Source: Neoceratodus forsteri
Taxonomy: Eukaryota; Chordata; Ceratodontiformes; Ceratodontidae
DNA length: 64,000 nucleotides
Assembly (NCBI GenBank): GCA_016271365.2
Contig: JADMNL010000028.1
Location: 52,408,001 to 52,472,000 of the forward strand
Direction of reading: 5' to 3'
The position numbers and the translations under genes are program-made. Under the pieces are notes generated by a model. The model was not told the origin of the DNA. It worked only from the letters and a program-made list of their open reading frames with translations, and ran no database searches. Positions 20,145-31,621 of this stretch are shown piece by piece (within the stretch, counting starts at the first letter, position 1; each line of letters starts with the position of its first letter).

Positions 20145-22640
20145 TGTTTTACGAGCGTGCGTTGCGCAGTTCCTATGCACGCTCGTAAGTTTGCGAATGT
20201 TCAATATTTTCACTCCAGATTTTCACCATTGCCATTTTACCACACCTTCTTATGAGCAGTACAGCTGTCATTTTTCACATCCTGCCCAAAACGTGTTTCC
20301 GCCCATGTAGCGCATCATTGGCATAGTCGGTGTGCAAACTCAGTGTATGGGACACATTAAGAAAATCACAGTGTCACTGTTCATGAACAGCGATCTTAAA
20401 ATGGCTATGTTGGAAATTTGGTGAAAAAATTCCTACAAATAACTGTTTTATGAGCATGCATTGTGCAGTTCCTACGCACCCTCGTAAGTTTGCGAATTTC
20501 CAATATTTTCACTCCAGATTTTCAACATTGCCATTTTACCACACCCTGCCCAAAACGTGTTTCTGCCCATGTAGTGCACAATGGCGCAGTCAGTGTGCGA
20601 ACTCAATGTATGGGACACATTAAGAAAATCACAGTGACACTGATCATGAGCAGAGTTCTTAAATCTTAAAATGGATGTGTTGAAAATTTGGTGAAAAAAT
20701 TCCTAAAAATGACTGTTTTACGAGTCTGCGTTGCGCAGTTCCTATGCACGCTAGTAAGTTTGCAAATTTTCAATATTTTCACTCCAGATTTTCAACATTG
20801 CCATTTTACCACACCTCCTCATGAGCAGTACAGCTGTCATTTTCCACATCCTGCCCAAAACATGTTTCCGCCCATGTAGCGCACAATGGCGCAGTCGGTG
20901 TGCGAACTCAATGTATGGGACAAATTAAGAAAATCACAGTGACACTGTTCATGAGCAGATGTCTTAAAATGGCTATGTTGAAAATGTGGTGAAAAAATTC
21001 CCCAAAATGACTGTTTTACGAGTGTTCATTGCGCAGCTGCTATGCACACTTGTAAGTTTGCGAATTTTCAATATTTTCACTCCACATTTTCAACATTGCC
21101 ATTTTACCACACCTCCTTATGAGCAGTGCAGCTGTCATTTTTCACATCCTACCCAAAACGTGTTTCCACCCATGTAGCGCACAATGGCACAATCGGTGTG
21201 CAAACTCAGTGTATGGGACACATTAAGAAAATCACAGTGTCACTGTTCATGAGCAGAGATCTTAAAATGGCTATGTTGGAAATTTGGTGAAAAAATTCCT
21301 ATAAATAACTGTTTTACAAGCGTGCGTTGTGCAGTTCCTACGCACCCTCGTAAGTTTGCGAATTTCCAATATTTTCACTCCAGATTTTCAACATTGCCAT
21401 TTTACCACACCCTGCCCAAAATGTGTTTCCACCCATGTAGCACACAATGGCGCAGTCGGTGTGCGAAATCAATGTATGGGACACATTAAGAAAATCACAG
21501 TGAAACTGATCATGAGAAGAGGTCTTAAATCTTAAAATGGATGTGTTGAAAATTTGGTGAAAAAATTCCTAAAAATGACTGTTTTATGATTAGTTCGCGC
21601 TACAGTTTCTACGTACCATTAAGTTTCATGAATTTTCAATATTTTCACTCCAGATTTTCAACATTGCCATTTTACCACACCTCCTTATGAGCAGTACAGC
21701 TGTCATTTTTCACATCCTGCCCAAAGCGTGTTTCCGCCCATGCTGGCGCACAATGGCGCAGTCGGTGTGCGAACTCAATGTATGGGACACATTAAGAAAA
21801 TCACAGTGACACTGTTCATGAGCAGAGGTCTTAAAATGGCTGTGTTGAAAATTTGGTGACAAAATTCCTAAAAATGACACTTTTACGAGTGTTCATTGCA
21901 CAGTTCCTATGCATGCTCGTAAGTTTGCAAATTTTCAATATTTTCACTCCACATTTTCAACATTGCCATTTTACCACACCTCCTTATGAGCAGTGCAGCT
22001 GTCATTTTTCACATCTTGCCCAAAATGTGTTTCCGCCCATGTAGCACACAATGGCACAGTCGCTGAGTGAACTCACGTGTATGGGACACATTAAGAAAAT
22101 CACAGTGTCACTGTTCATGAGCAGAGATCTTAAAATGGCTATGTTGAAAATTTGGTGAACAAATTCCTAAAAATAACTGTTTTACGAGCTTGCGTTGTGC
22201 AGTTCCTACGCATGCTCGTAAGTTTGCGAATTTTCAATATTTTCTCTCCAGATTTTCCACATTGCCATTTTACCACACCTCCTTATGAGCAGTACAGCTG
22301 TCATTTTTCACATCCTGCCCAAAACGTGTTTCCGCCCATGTAGTGCACAATGGCGAGTCGGTGTGCAAAATCAATGTATGGCACACAGTAAGACAATTAC
22401 AGTGACACTGTTCATTAGCAGAGGTTTTAAATGCCAGTGTTGACAATTTGTGAAAAATTCCAATTAATGACTGTTTTACGAGCGTATTGCATGTTCCTGC
22501 ACGCCAGAGGTTTGCGTAATTTTCAATATTTCCACCCAGATTTTCAACATTGCCATTTTACCACACTTCCTTATAAGCAGTACAGCTGTCATTTTTCACA
22601 TCCTGCCCAAAACGTGTTTCTGCCTCCGTAACGCACAATG
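20116..22640 (+). repeat. Nine tandem ~299-bp units with a three-unit higher-order period
   Basis: The landmark AATTTGGTG recurs at about 20116, 20416, 20684, 20982, 21281, 21551, 21849, 22148 and 22441. Spacings are near 299, except units 2 and 5 (268-270), which lack the ~30-base segment after ACCACACC. Units 2/5/8, 3/6 and 4/7 share private variants: units 4 and 7 share GAGTGTTCATTG and CCACATTTTCAAC, and units 3 and 6 share CTTAAATCTTAAAATGG. The distance between like units is about 866 bp, so the array grew by duplication of trimers. Confidence 0.85.
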
Positions 22641-22790
22641 GGGGTAACAAAAAGTCACGCTGAAAATTTATTGTGCAAATACCAGCAATTGCACAGGGCA
22701 TTACGGTAAAGCACCATACGTGCCAAACACCACTGCAAATACCTGCGAGCGAACATTCGGCATTGATAAATGCTTGTTTTTACTGTAAAC

Positions 22791-23200
22791 ATCTGTAAAG
22801 TATGTGAGCACCTTTATTTTGGCTTTGAATGCTTTGTTTTTTTTTTCTGTAGTTTCCATCGAATTATAGCCTTCCAACCGTGGACTACCACTCAAAACAC
22901 TGGGACTACCATTTTTGGCAAGGCCAGTTGTCCTGGGACAAGTATGCAGGGACACTGGTTTACCGGGATTGAGAAAGGGCAAATTCCATTTTGCACATTG
23001 TAAAAAACGGTACTGTCACCGGTGTCTGCTAAGCCATAATCCGGTTTTACCGGTGTTTGGTTTTGTGTACTTTATTTAACAATTTTTAACTCTGCTAACA
23101 TGCATTTTAGCAGTTTTGACCTCCACTATTGCACATCCTTTCATCCTTGTACCAATTTAAAGTTATTTTAGGTACCAAATATGATGGCAGCAACAGCACT
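22791..23200. other. Right flank of the satellite-bearing repeat
   Basis: No gene recognised. It contains ACCGGT motifs (23018, 23050) also seen near 26375-26395 close to the right end of the candidate hAT-like insertion. Confidence 0.3.
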
Positions 23201-23239
23201 ACAGCCCCCATCCCTGAGGTGTGATGGAAGCAGCAGTAA

Positions 23240-23830
23240 GGCCCCCATCCCTCTGGTGCGATGGCAGCACTAACAACACCACAGACCCATCCCTCTGGTG
23301 CAATGGCAGCACTAACAACACTACAGACCCATCCCTCTGGTGCGATGGCAGCACCAACAACACTACAGACCCATCCCTCTGGTGCGATGGCAGCAGCAAC
23401 AACACTACAGACCCATCCCTCTGGTGCGATGGCAGCACCAACAACACTACAGACCCATCCCTCTGGTGCGATGGCAGCACCATCAACACTACAGACCCAT
23501 CCCTCTGGTGCGATGGCAGCAGCAACAACACTGTGTCCCCCTTCCCTCAGGTGTGATGGGAGCAGCAGCACTGCGGTCCTTATCTATTAGGTGTGATGGC
23601 AGCAGTACCACATTCCACATTCCTCAGGTGTGATGGCACTATCAGCACTATGGCCCCCATCCCTCAGATGGGACAGCAGCAGTACAACATTCCCCATCCA
23701 CCAGTGGTTATGGCAGAAGCACTACGACCCCCCCCCCCCGCCTCTCAGGTGTGATGGCATTAGCAACAATGCAGTCCACATCCCTCAGGGGTGATGGCAG
23801 TAGTGCCAGCACTATGATCCCTTTCTTCAA
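23240..23830. repeat. 42-bp minisatellite, open in several frames on both strands
   Basis: About six to seven near-perfect copies of a 42-bp unit (GATGGCAGCACCAACAACAC, then TACAGACCCATCCCTCTGGT and GC) occupy 23260-23525, with decaying copies to about 23830. Because 42 is divisible by three, frames remain open on both strands and give 14-residue repeat translations. I see no flanking coding evidence, so these are not genes. Confidence 0.85.
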
Positions 23831-25299
23831 CACCCACAATTCTACATGTTACAAATTACTGGGTCTCTTTGCTTGTTAGAACTCAGATGTGAATTAATCT
23901 GAACCACCACCACTACTAAGGTGGACCACATTTGTTTTTTCCTATCATTAACTGCCTGAATTGGATTTCTGCCAGTGACACCACTGACCAGGGTTTGGGA
24001 ATGGGTTTAGGTGCTGAAGACCGCCCGGGGGGTGAAGGCTTGAGTGTCCAACAACCACTCGTCTTCTCCTTGGAGGGAGAGTATATTCACAGCTCAGCAT
24101 TTGCTGGCCCCAGGTGGAGGCTGGAGGCATGGCAACACATCGGCCTTCATTGCGGAAGAGAGCGTGATGGATGTCAGCTTGTGTCTTGACATCATGTGGC
24201 CTGTCATGCTCCCACAAAAATGGAAAAACACCTGCTGGCTACCTAGAGGATGGCTTCTGGTCCCTCCATAAGCATGACGTCCCAGACACATGTGTCTGTT
24301 CTGACCTCTGCCATGCCTGGGATATACAGGAAGCTCTTTAGGGTGATTGTCTTCCCCTGTTAGCCTCCCACAGGGATAGGGGCATCCGATGAAGGGTTAA
24401 TTTGGGTTACCTGGTAGCATGGCCATAAGGGGCAGTGGATGGTGGGAGGGGGACTCAGCAGCAGTGGTAAGGGGACTTGGCAGGCCTGAAGGAGTGGATG
24501 GCCAGGGAGTAGGAGGAACAAAACAAACTGCCTGAATTTGCTTCTTTGAAATAGTGTCTTCACCTAAAAAAAATTCACAAGTGATTAGTGGAGGGCCTTC
24601 TAATGCATCTCACAGACATGTGGATTCCTTTTTTTTTCCTCTTGGTCTCCATGAAAAGGGTGTCTCTCAGTTTTCATGTCTGAGCTCAGATGTGAATTGA
24701 GCACCTCTCTACCCACCAGCATAATACAGCCCCTGGGTCTTACCTTCCATGTGTCACCGAATGTGCTTTCAAATCAACTGGCCAAGCATAAGTACACTTA
24801 AACACGTAACATTTGCTTTTTATTAAAGCAGTCTGTTAGAAAACTTTTTGTTGTCACAGAGACTGACACAACAGGTGGGAGAGAAGGTGCAAGTGATGAA
24901 ATGGGCAGACTAGGTGGTCCGTCAAAGTCTATGTTTCTATCCCATTCACCTGAATAAGTAGTAAGGCAGCTTGTGCCTTGTGAACATACTTTCATTCAGA
25001 CTCACTTTCAATCAAACAACTGAGGATTTTGGATGGCCCTGCTGATTATAAACTTAAATAAACTAGTTGGTAACAGTGATCCTGCGCTTGGCAATATATA
25101 TCCTAGATGTTCATGCAAAAATACAATAAAAACCTGACTAAAGTCTAAAAACAAGCTTGTAGAACACAAAATGTATCTGAACATTTATATTTACCTATAC
25201 AACATCATTGCAGCCTGAGTACAACTCAGATAAATTACATGGTACGCTGACTACTGTATGATGTAGTAAACATATATTGGTATTTTTTTTTTATATTTT
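23831..25299. other. Unassigned, with a segment resembling the 62-kb SINE-like insertion
   Basis: Most of this stretch is unassigned. 23975-24080 (ACCAGGGTTTGGGAATGG, then GGTGCTGAAGACC and CTTCTCCTTGGAGGG) resembles the head of the insertion at 61927-62535 (CCCAGGTTTGGGAATGG). It may be an older relative. The open frames here have no recognisable motif. Confidence 0.3.
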
Positions 25300-25304
25300 T
25301 TTGT

Positions 25305-25495
25305 AAACTGGGTAAACCCACCAGGCAAAACTGCCTGTTTTTGGAGGTGACCCAGGAGCACTGTGGAGGTTAAGTGCCTTGCTCAGAGTCACACAGTATG
25401 CAAGTGGAGGTTGTGGGAATCAAACCCAAGTCTTCTAAATGTACTCAGTTTGATCACTGTTTGTTACTCTAACCACTAGGCTATACTGTCAGCCG
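25305..25495 (-). mobile_element. MIR-like CORE-SINE (tRNA-derived)
   Basis: On the minus strand it begins with a tRNA-like head: A box TAGCCTAGTGG (25483-25473) and B box GGTTTGATTCC (25426-25416), separated by 46 bases. The core CTGTGTGACTCTGAGCAAGG and CACTTAACCTCC follow, corresponding to the conserved CORE domain of MIR-type SINEs. The right end runs into a T-rich stretch (about 25260-25305). Both RNA polymerase III boxes match consensus closely, although the body has diverged. Confidence 0.8.
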
Positions 25496-26451
25496 TAACA
25501 CCCATATATAATGTTTTAATATATGATTTCAATAATAGTGCACAGTACCTACAGTGCAAATTATGAACATTGAACACTTTGCAACATTTTACTAAAACTG
25601 AATTATTTCTCTCCATCTGCTTATGTTTTCTTACACCAAAGTGGGTGTATAGTTGACAGAACACTGTAAATAGCCTGAAGTAGCACTACTGCTTGCAATG
25701 CCAGGACTCAGGATCAGAGTGAATTGGGTTGCTAGAGGCTTGGTCAGGGAGTAGGATTGAGCAGCTGGGGCCACTCTTCTCCTCTGGGAACGTACTCATG
25801 GACCTGTTGCTTTACTGCCACCTGGGTGACCACAGGTGGTGGTGCAATGAGGCTGCAGAGCATTTGGGAACAGAGGAAGCTAGCCAGGATCTGAGAAGCG
25901 GCATGTCTCTATGTGCCCTACTTCCTTGGATCCCTCATGTTGGTGTCCTCAGGGACAGAGATCAGAAAACCAGCAACAATCACCCCACATCAGCTGCTGG
26001 TAGAAGGGACCCAGCTGCCCCAGACTTCATAACCAGTTTCCATGAGGGACCCACTGGGCTGCCTGACACACATTAAAGGACTGTGGAGGGGTGACCTAGG
26101 GTCCCCTTCCTTCCCACCTGGGGGGTTCAACCTAGGCAGGATGGGTGCAGGCTCACAGGAGCTCTTGAGCATTACCTGGGGTAAAGCTAAGGGATAGCCA
26201 GCCTAGGGATCTCTGAAAAGTGGAGACTGATGCTGTAAGAAGGGGGCAGAGAAAGAGAAAATAAAAACATTTAAAAATATGCTGAAATATTAGGGATTCT
26301 GTGCAGTGAAATGCAATTTCTGTGAGGCACCGGTACAAGAATTCAAAATCCACAAACCAAGCAGGATTCCGTGATTTTTACCGGTGTTACCGGTAAAAAC
26401 GGAAAACCATTGTCCCTGCAAGTATGTAATTTTGGAATTTGTCGAACCCTG
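25496..26451. other. Right interior of the candidate hAT-like insertion
   Basis: No gene recognised. The 115-codon open frame at 25729-26076 shows no motif I know. 26365-26451 contains ACCGGTGTTACCGGT and the inverted CAGGG end. Confidence 0.3.
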
Positions 26452-26816
26452 GAGGAGGGGGAAACTTTGTAGGCGGTTAAGAAAGGCTTTGTGGTGGACT
26501 ATCGTAAAAAGAGCTGACTTTGTCATTCAGACGGCCGGGGGAAGGCCCCTTTATTGAGAGGAGTACACCCATACCCTTTCTCAGCTTTACTGAGGTGGCT
26601 GAGACCAGAAACCATATTAACTGGATTTCCTACCTTGGAAGACCAAGAGTATGATAAGTAACACAGCCCTGTTGGCTGGAATAATGTTTGTAAGGTTAAT
26701 TGTTAATCAATTGTTTTATTATGCTACCAGAATCTTTACTAAAATACAGAGACACCCTCTCCATGGAAAAATGGAGACCTTCCGTAGGTTATATAGATCT
26801 CCCCCCACCAATATAA

Positions 26817-29800
26817 ATGAATAACGAATCCTCATTAATATGCTCCTATAATGTGCATGGACTCACTAACCCCATCAAGAGGAGTGAAGTGCTCTCATAC
26901 CTTAGGAAAATGAAAACAGAATGTATGTTTCTATAAGAAATGCATCTTTCTAAGGTGGAGCACGAAAAGGTAGCTAAAATGGGCTTCACAGAGGTCGTCA
27001 CCTCAACCTACAAAAAAGGAAGAAGGCGGGGGATACAATTCCAGATGGAAGATAAAATGTCAGATGAAGAAGGTAGATATGCACTAATGAAAGGGTTGTT
27101 TAAGGGCCGACAAGTAACACTGGCATCAGTATACTTTCCGCCGGGTTCAAAGTACTCAGACTACAGAACATTTTTGTTTAAATTACTGGAGTGGGCAGAG
27201 GGACTTTTGATTTGTGGGGGAGATTTTAAGCTAACACTGGACCCCAAATTGGATACCACATCCCCAGTGCAGAGAGGAACTTATAAAGTAGCCAAACAAG
27301 TCTCCAAGTTTATGGTGGAACTAGGAATGACATGTGTGGTGACAATTAAATGGTCCCAGAAGGGACTACACATTTTTTTCAAACCCACATAAGATTTATT
27401 CCAGACTTGATTACTTAATTATGCATAAGGAGGAGGTCGCTCTTGCAGTGGACAGTTGGATAGGAGACATGGTCTTATCAGACCATGCCCCTGTTCTCCT
27501 GAAACTAACCTTGGGGGGGATGCGTAAAAACACACTATGGCACTTGAACATCTCTCTTATGAAAGATGAGGAGATTAAGAGAACAATAGAGGAAACATAC
27601 ACCCAGTGCTTAGCAGACAGTACCAGCCCAGGTATCTCACCAGGTATCCTATGGGACATGGCAAAAGATATAATTAGAGGGAAATTCATTGAATTGGCTA
27701 TAAACAAAAAGAGAGAGGAAAGCTAAGAGAGTACAACTACAAATGAAAATACAAGAATTAGAGGAAAAAGAAAAACAAAAATAAAAGCAACAGAGTGCAA
27801 AGGAATTGGCAAAACTTAAGCAGCAATTAGGAGAAATGTTAGACTTCCAGGTAGAGCAGAAGCTGATGTTTCTCCGACAGAAATACCATGAGGGTGGGCC
27901 ATGCTCCCTTATTCTCCTGGCTAGCCGTTTAAGAGCCCAGAAAGCGAGAGCGGTAATTTCTACTGTGATGCACCCCAGAACAGGGGCTAAGATTACGCAG
28001 ACAATAGAGATTTCAGAGGCATTTAAAGAATATTATGTAGAACTATGCACAGTGGATCTGATACCTCCAGAAATGGCAGTTAGAGAATTTATGCAGAAAA
28101 TATTGCTACCTAAACTTACAGCACAACACCAAGAGGAACTTATGAGGCCTATCTCTACTCTAGAACTCAAAACAGAAATAAGGAGAATGAAAACAGGCAA
28201 GTGTCCAGGACATGACGGTCTGCCAGCGGAATTCTACAATATATTTGGGGAACCGCTCCACCCGCTTTTACATGAGACATTTCAGGATGTTTTTCTCGGG
28301 GGGGAGGGAGCTGCCACCCTCCTGGGCACAGGCAGTGATTTCTGTAATGCCCAAGCCCAGGAAGGATCCTGCTAAGTGCCCTTCTTATCACCCTATTTCC
28401 CCATTAAATAATTACTATCAATTATATAATTCGATTATAGTCCACCAACTTCAAGAAATTTTACCCAAGTTGATACACTTAGATCAAACAGGATTTATTC
28501 CGGGAAGGCAAGCCCAGGACAATATAAGAAGGACTATACATATTCTAGACTATATTAATCATACAAAGACACCATCAATTTTTTTGAGCCTAGATGCGGA
28601 AAAGGCATTTGATAAAGTCTCATGGTCCTATCTGGCGGGGGTCCTTTCCAGGTTTGGGTTCCCTAAAGAATTTATTACCAGATTATTCAAATTATATGAT
28701 GGATTGAAAGGATATGTGAGGATGAATGGACATATATCTACAGGGTTCGCTTTGGAGAGGGGTACCAGACAAGGATGCCCACTGTCCCCTCTCCTATTTG
28801 CCATGTATATCGAGCCCTTGGTGGAAAGTATTAGAAGAAATCCAAGTATACAGGGAGTCTGTTTGGGGAATATAGAAAATAAATTAACTTTGTATGCAGA
28901 TGACATTTTGATATACATGTCATCTCCAGAAGAGTCCCTTCCGTCATTGTTCCAACTACTGGATAATTTGCTCTATTATTTTGGGGTACATCTTAAATAA
29001 AGGCAACACAGAGGTATTAAGCCTCAATTACACTGCCAACATGAACACTAGAGAGAAATCTAAAATGAAGTGGGGACTCCTGAGGATGAGATATTTGGGG
29101 ATTGAGATAGGTACAACATCAGATGCCTTGTTTGCCCTCAATTATCGGCCAATTATAGAACAACTAAAGCGAGACTTTCAGAGATGGTCCCTGATACCTC
29201 TGGACATAGGAACCAGAATACAGAAAATAAAAATGAATGTATTGCCACGTCTGCTGTACCTGTTTCAATGTGTCCCCTGTGTGGTACCCTTGACAGAACG
29301 AATTAATTGGCAACAATTATTATTGACATTCATATGGGGTAAAAAACGTCCCCGAATTAAAAAACAAATGTTGTACTTGCCAAAGAGTGAGGGAGGAATG
29401 GCCCTTCCCAATCTAGCTGCTTACTGGGCAGCAGCCCAGATGCGAATAGCTATATTATGGGGCAATAATCATTACGACACCATATGGAAAAGAACAGACC
29501 TCTACCAACAGAAAGCACCACCCTTAGCAGCAATAATATTCCAACCTAGACCAAAATTGCTGGAAAATACCCATTTCTTGGGAACATTAACAGTGTTGGA
29601 GGGTTGGAGCAGAGGGAGTAAGGGTAATAAGATACAAAGAGCAACTTGGTTGTGTAGATGGTGGGCATACAACCCACAGTTTAAACCAGTAGCACTTGAT
29701 AAATGGTTTAGGAACCAGGCAATGAGAGGTATAACCTCACCATATCAGTTCTTGCAAAATTCAAAATTTCATTTGAACAGGCCCGAGGAGCCTTTGGGTG

Positions 29801-30592
29801 GTCACAAAAGGATATTTTAAGATTCTTTCAGATTCAAGACTATATAAGGGACATATTAAACAAAGGAGCCCAGGTGGGGGATGACTGGAAAACTGAGATC
29901 CCATTCCTAAAGATCTGGAGATCACCCATGGGAGAAAAGGCCATTTCTCTCCTGTATTTGGCTTGTATTGCAGACAGGGTTGCCTCCTCGTTGCACATAA
30001 AAAAGGAGTGGGAGGAAGATCTAGATGTGACTGTCTCACTTAAAGACTGGCAGAAAATATGGCAGCACACATGGCGAACCACCTCCTCCCCCACCTGGAG
30101 ACAGTTTTGTTGGAAAGTGAGAGCCCGCTTCTTTCTGACACCGGTACAAATACTGTACAACATTGGAATCCAAAGATGACATCCTCCTGTTGGAGAGCTT
30201 GTGGGAAAAAACGAGTGTCCCAGACACATATCTTCTGGCACTGCACAGTAATCACAACGTTCTGGGAGCAATTGATAACTAGATTGAGAAAAGTTTTTAC
30301 GATCACTACAAATATAGGTCCTGAGCACTTGATATTGGGACTCGTGTCAGGGGAATTAACAGGGAAAGAGGGAAAATACTTGTGGCACATACTGGTGGCT
30401 GCTGACCCCAAATCCATTACTGGAAAATGGATGCAGCAGATCCCACCAAATATAAAAGAATGGGAATCTATAACATGGCAGATTCAACAGCTGGAATCAA
30501 TAACATACAATGTCAACCAGAGAAAAGAGCAATATAGTAATAGTTGGAATAGGTGGAGTCTGTCCTGCAGGGAAGAGGACCTGTTAATTTAA
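26817..30592 (+). pseudogene. L1/Tx1-like ORF2 (endonuclease and reverse transcriptase), frameshifted
   Basis: ORF2 of the L1-type element. The likely start ATG at 26817 leads into SLICSYNVHGLTNPIKR, the endonuclease opening, then GDFKLTLD near 27222 and SDHAPVLLKL near 27478. Reverse transcriptase motifs follow: PGHDGLPAEFY (28206), TGFIPGRQAQDNIRR (28488), SLDAEKAFDKVSW (28585), GTRQGCPLSPLLFAMYIEPL (28760) and the catalytic LYADDILIYMS (28890). The C-terminal Cys/His segment ending in HIFWHC lies near 30225-30243. The catalytic YADD box is intact, but a TAA in the endonuclease (26934) and at least five frame changes mean no full protein is made. Confidence 0.85.
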
Positions 30593-30839
30593 CAAATTAA
30601 AAGAATAGGAAATATATCAACTGCAAGGAAAAAAAGGGAGTAATAAGTGTTGGGGAGGGGTGACCGGATGACAAGCCAGGAAGGTTTTCTTTAAAAGAAT
30701 ATGAAAGAATTAATTGGTAGCTTCTTTCTGTTGTGTATAAGTGATTATTGAAAACTTGTTTTTTAAAATGAGATGTACTGAACTTATGTAGTAAACTCTG
30801 AAATTTCAATAAAGAAGTATAAAAAAAAAAAGTCTGGCC

Positions 30840-31060
30840 AACGTGAGGAGTTTCTTAGCTCAGCAATGAAGATAAGGGGGTCGAAACTGTGTCTGCATCT
30901 CTTAAAGGTAAACTTTGATGAAGGTAGGGGTGAGGAGTTTGATCTTACACTAGCAATAAAGCAGTGATCACTGATATCAGGGAAAAAAGTAGCAGCATGT
31001 GAGAATAAGTGGGGTTAACTTACTAGAATGACATTTTGCATTAAACCTTAGCTGCCAAAC
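30840..31060 (-). mobile_element. L2-like LINE, copy 1, 5' part (beyond the L1 insertion)
   Basis: This continues 15005-16094 across the L1/Tx1 insertion. On the minus strand it shows ISDHCFIASVRS near 30985, the SDH motif that closes the endonuclease domain, and then runs into the linker. The join at AAAAGTCTGGCC is exact. Confidence 0.7.
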
Positions 31061-31279
31061 ATTTGTCCACTCCTCCAGTTGTTTCAAAGAACCCGAACAA
31101 CAGTACCTTGCTAGAATGTCATTCTAGTGAGTGGGATGCAAGGGGGCAAAGGCCCCCCTCCCCGCAGAAACATAGGTTTTTATTGCTACACACTGGTGGT
31201 CACAGACGGCACTGTCCGTGCGGGTTTGTAACGCACTATTTCATTGGCGCGTACTTGACCTGGAACCGAATAAGGTACA

Positions 31280-31617
31280 AGTGGGAGGAATTTTTCAGAG
31301 GAAAGGGTGCTCCAGAATGAGGGGCCATGGTATGATGCTAGAGGAGGGTAAGTGTGAGAGAGATGTGAGAAAATACTTCTTCACAGAAAGGGTGGTGCAG
31401 GTCTTGAACAGTCTTCTAGCAGAGGTTGAGGGAGCAAAAACAGTGGTGGGAGTCAGATAAGCAAAGGGGATCACAAGGGATAGGTAAAGGGGTGGCAGAG
31501 AAAGTTTCATAGACCTGCAGGGGTCCACAGTCAAAGCAATGCAACAAAACATAGCAGACTGGATGGACTATGCGGCGGCCATTATCTGCCGTCATCTTCT
31601 ATGTTTCTGTGTTTCAT
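31280..31617 (+). mobile_element. CR1-like LINE 3' fragment
   Basis: Matches the last ~340 bases of the other CR1 copies: CTTCACAGAAAGGGTGGTGC, then CAGACTGGATGGACTATG and ATTATCTGCCGTCATCTTC, with the 3'-terminal CTATGTTTCTGTGTTTC octamer-like end. A 5'-truncated copy. Confidence 0.8.
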
Positions 31618-31621
31618 CAGA

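Larger units (their letters stand above)
19190..22790 (+). repeat. Satellite-bearing repeat, copy A
   Basis: This unit is shared with 40290-41628 plus 47627-48780. It has a GC-rich head with repeated TGCCCAATCCCCGTC and GGAGCCCACCCCAGC segments (19400-19640), a conserved stretch ending CACTCTTCAAAGCC...CTGAGGAAA (19817-19850), a 240-bp inverted repeat, nine tandem units of about 299 bp, and an end with GGCATTGATAAATGCTTG (22759-22776). The second copy ends with the near-identical GGCATTGACAAATGCTTG. No coding capacity is recognised; the repeated 63-68-codon frames simply follow the tandem unit. Copies in two places with shared ends suggest a mobile or formerly mobile unit rather than a local satellite. 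Confidence 0.65.
17846..26451. mobile_element. Candidate hAT-like insertion (composite, 8.6 kb)
   Basis: Within the L1 spacer the sequence starting CAGGGATCAACAAATCCC (17846) is matched, inverted, by CAGGGTTCGACAAATTCC read from 26451 on the minus strand (15 of 18 bases). CAGGG-starting ends are typical of hAT DNA transposons. The flanking eight bases (GGCGGGGG and GAGGAGGG) are only similar, not an exact target duplication. No transposase is recognised inside. The interval contains the satellite-bearing repeat copy A, a 42-bp minisatellite and a SINE, so it is composite, and the boundary call is tentative. Confidence 0.45.
16095..30827 (+). mobile_element. L1/Tx1-like LINE inserted in the L2-like LINE
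   Basis: This plus-strand L1-superfamily element is bounded by a target duplication AAAAGTCTGGCC (16083-16094 and 30828-30839) and ends in a poly(A) run with AATAAA at about 30809. It has a short 5' UTR, ORF1 at 16205-17287, a spacer, and ORF2 at 26817-30592. The ORF1-ORF2 spacer is expanded by an insertion (17846-26451). Without that, the element would be about 6.1 kb, a normal full-length size. ORF2 has several frameshifts, so it is inactive. Tx1-like elements are common in frogs and fish; the clade was judged from the motif style only. Confidence 0.8.

Noticed and set aside
20119..22631. A family of eight similar 63-68-codon proteins
   Set aside because: They recur only because the underlying ~299-bp tandem unit recurs; there is no start context, conserved chemistry or codon bias.
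23240..23540. Possible CRISPR-like array of regular repeats
   Set aside because: The 42-bp units are contiguous with no variable spacers, and the context is eukaryotic repeats. It is a minisatellite.
25410..25490. Possible tRNA gene on the minus strand
   Set aside because: A and B boxes are present, but no cloverleaf closes and a CORE-SINE body follows. It is a SINE head.
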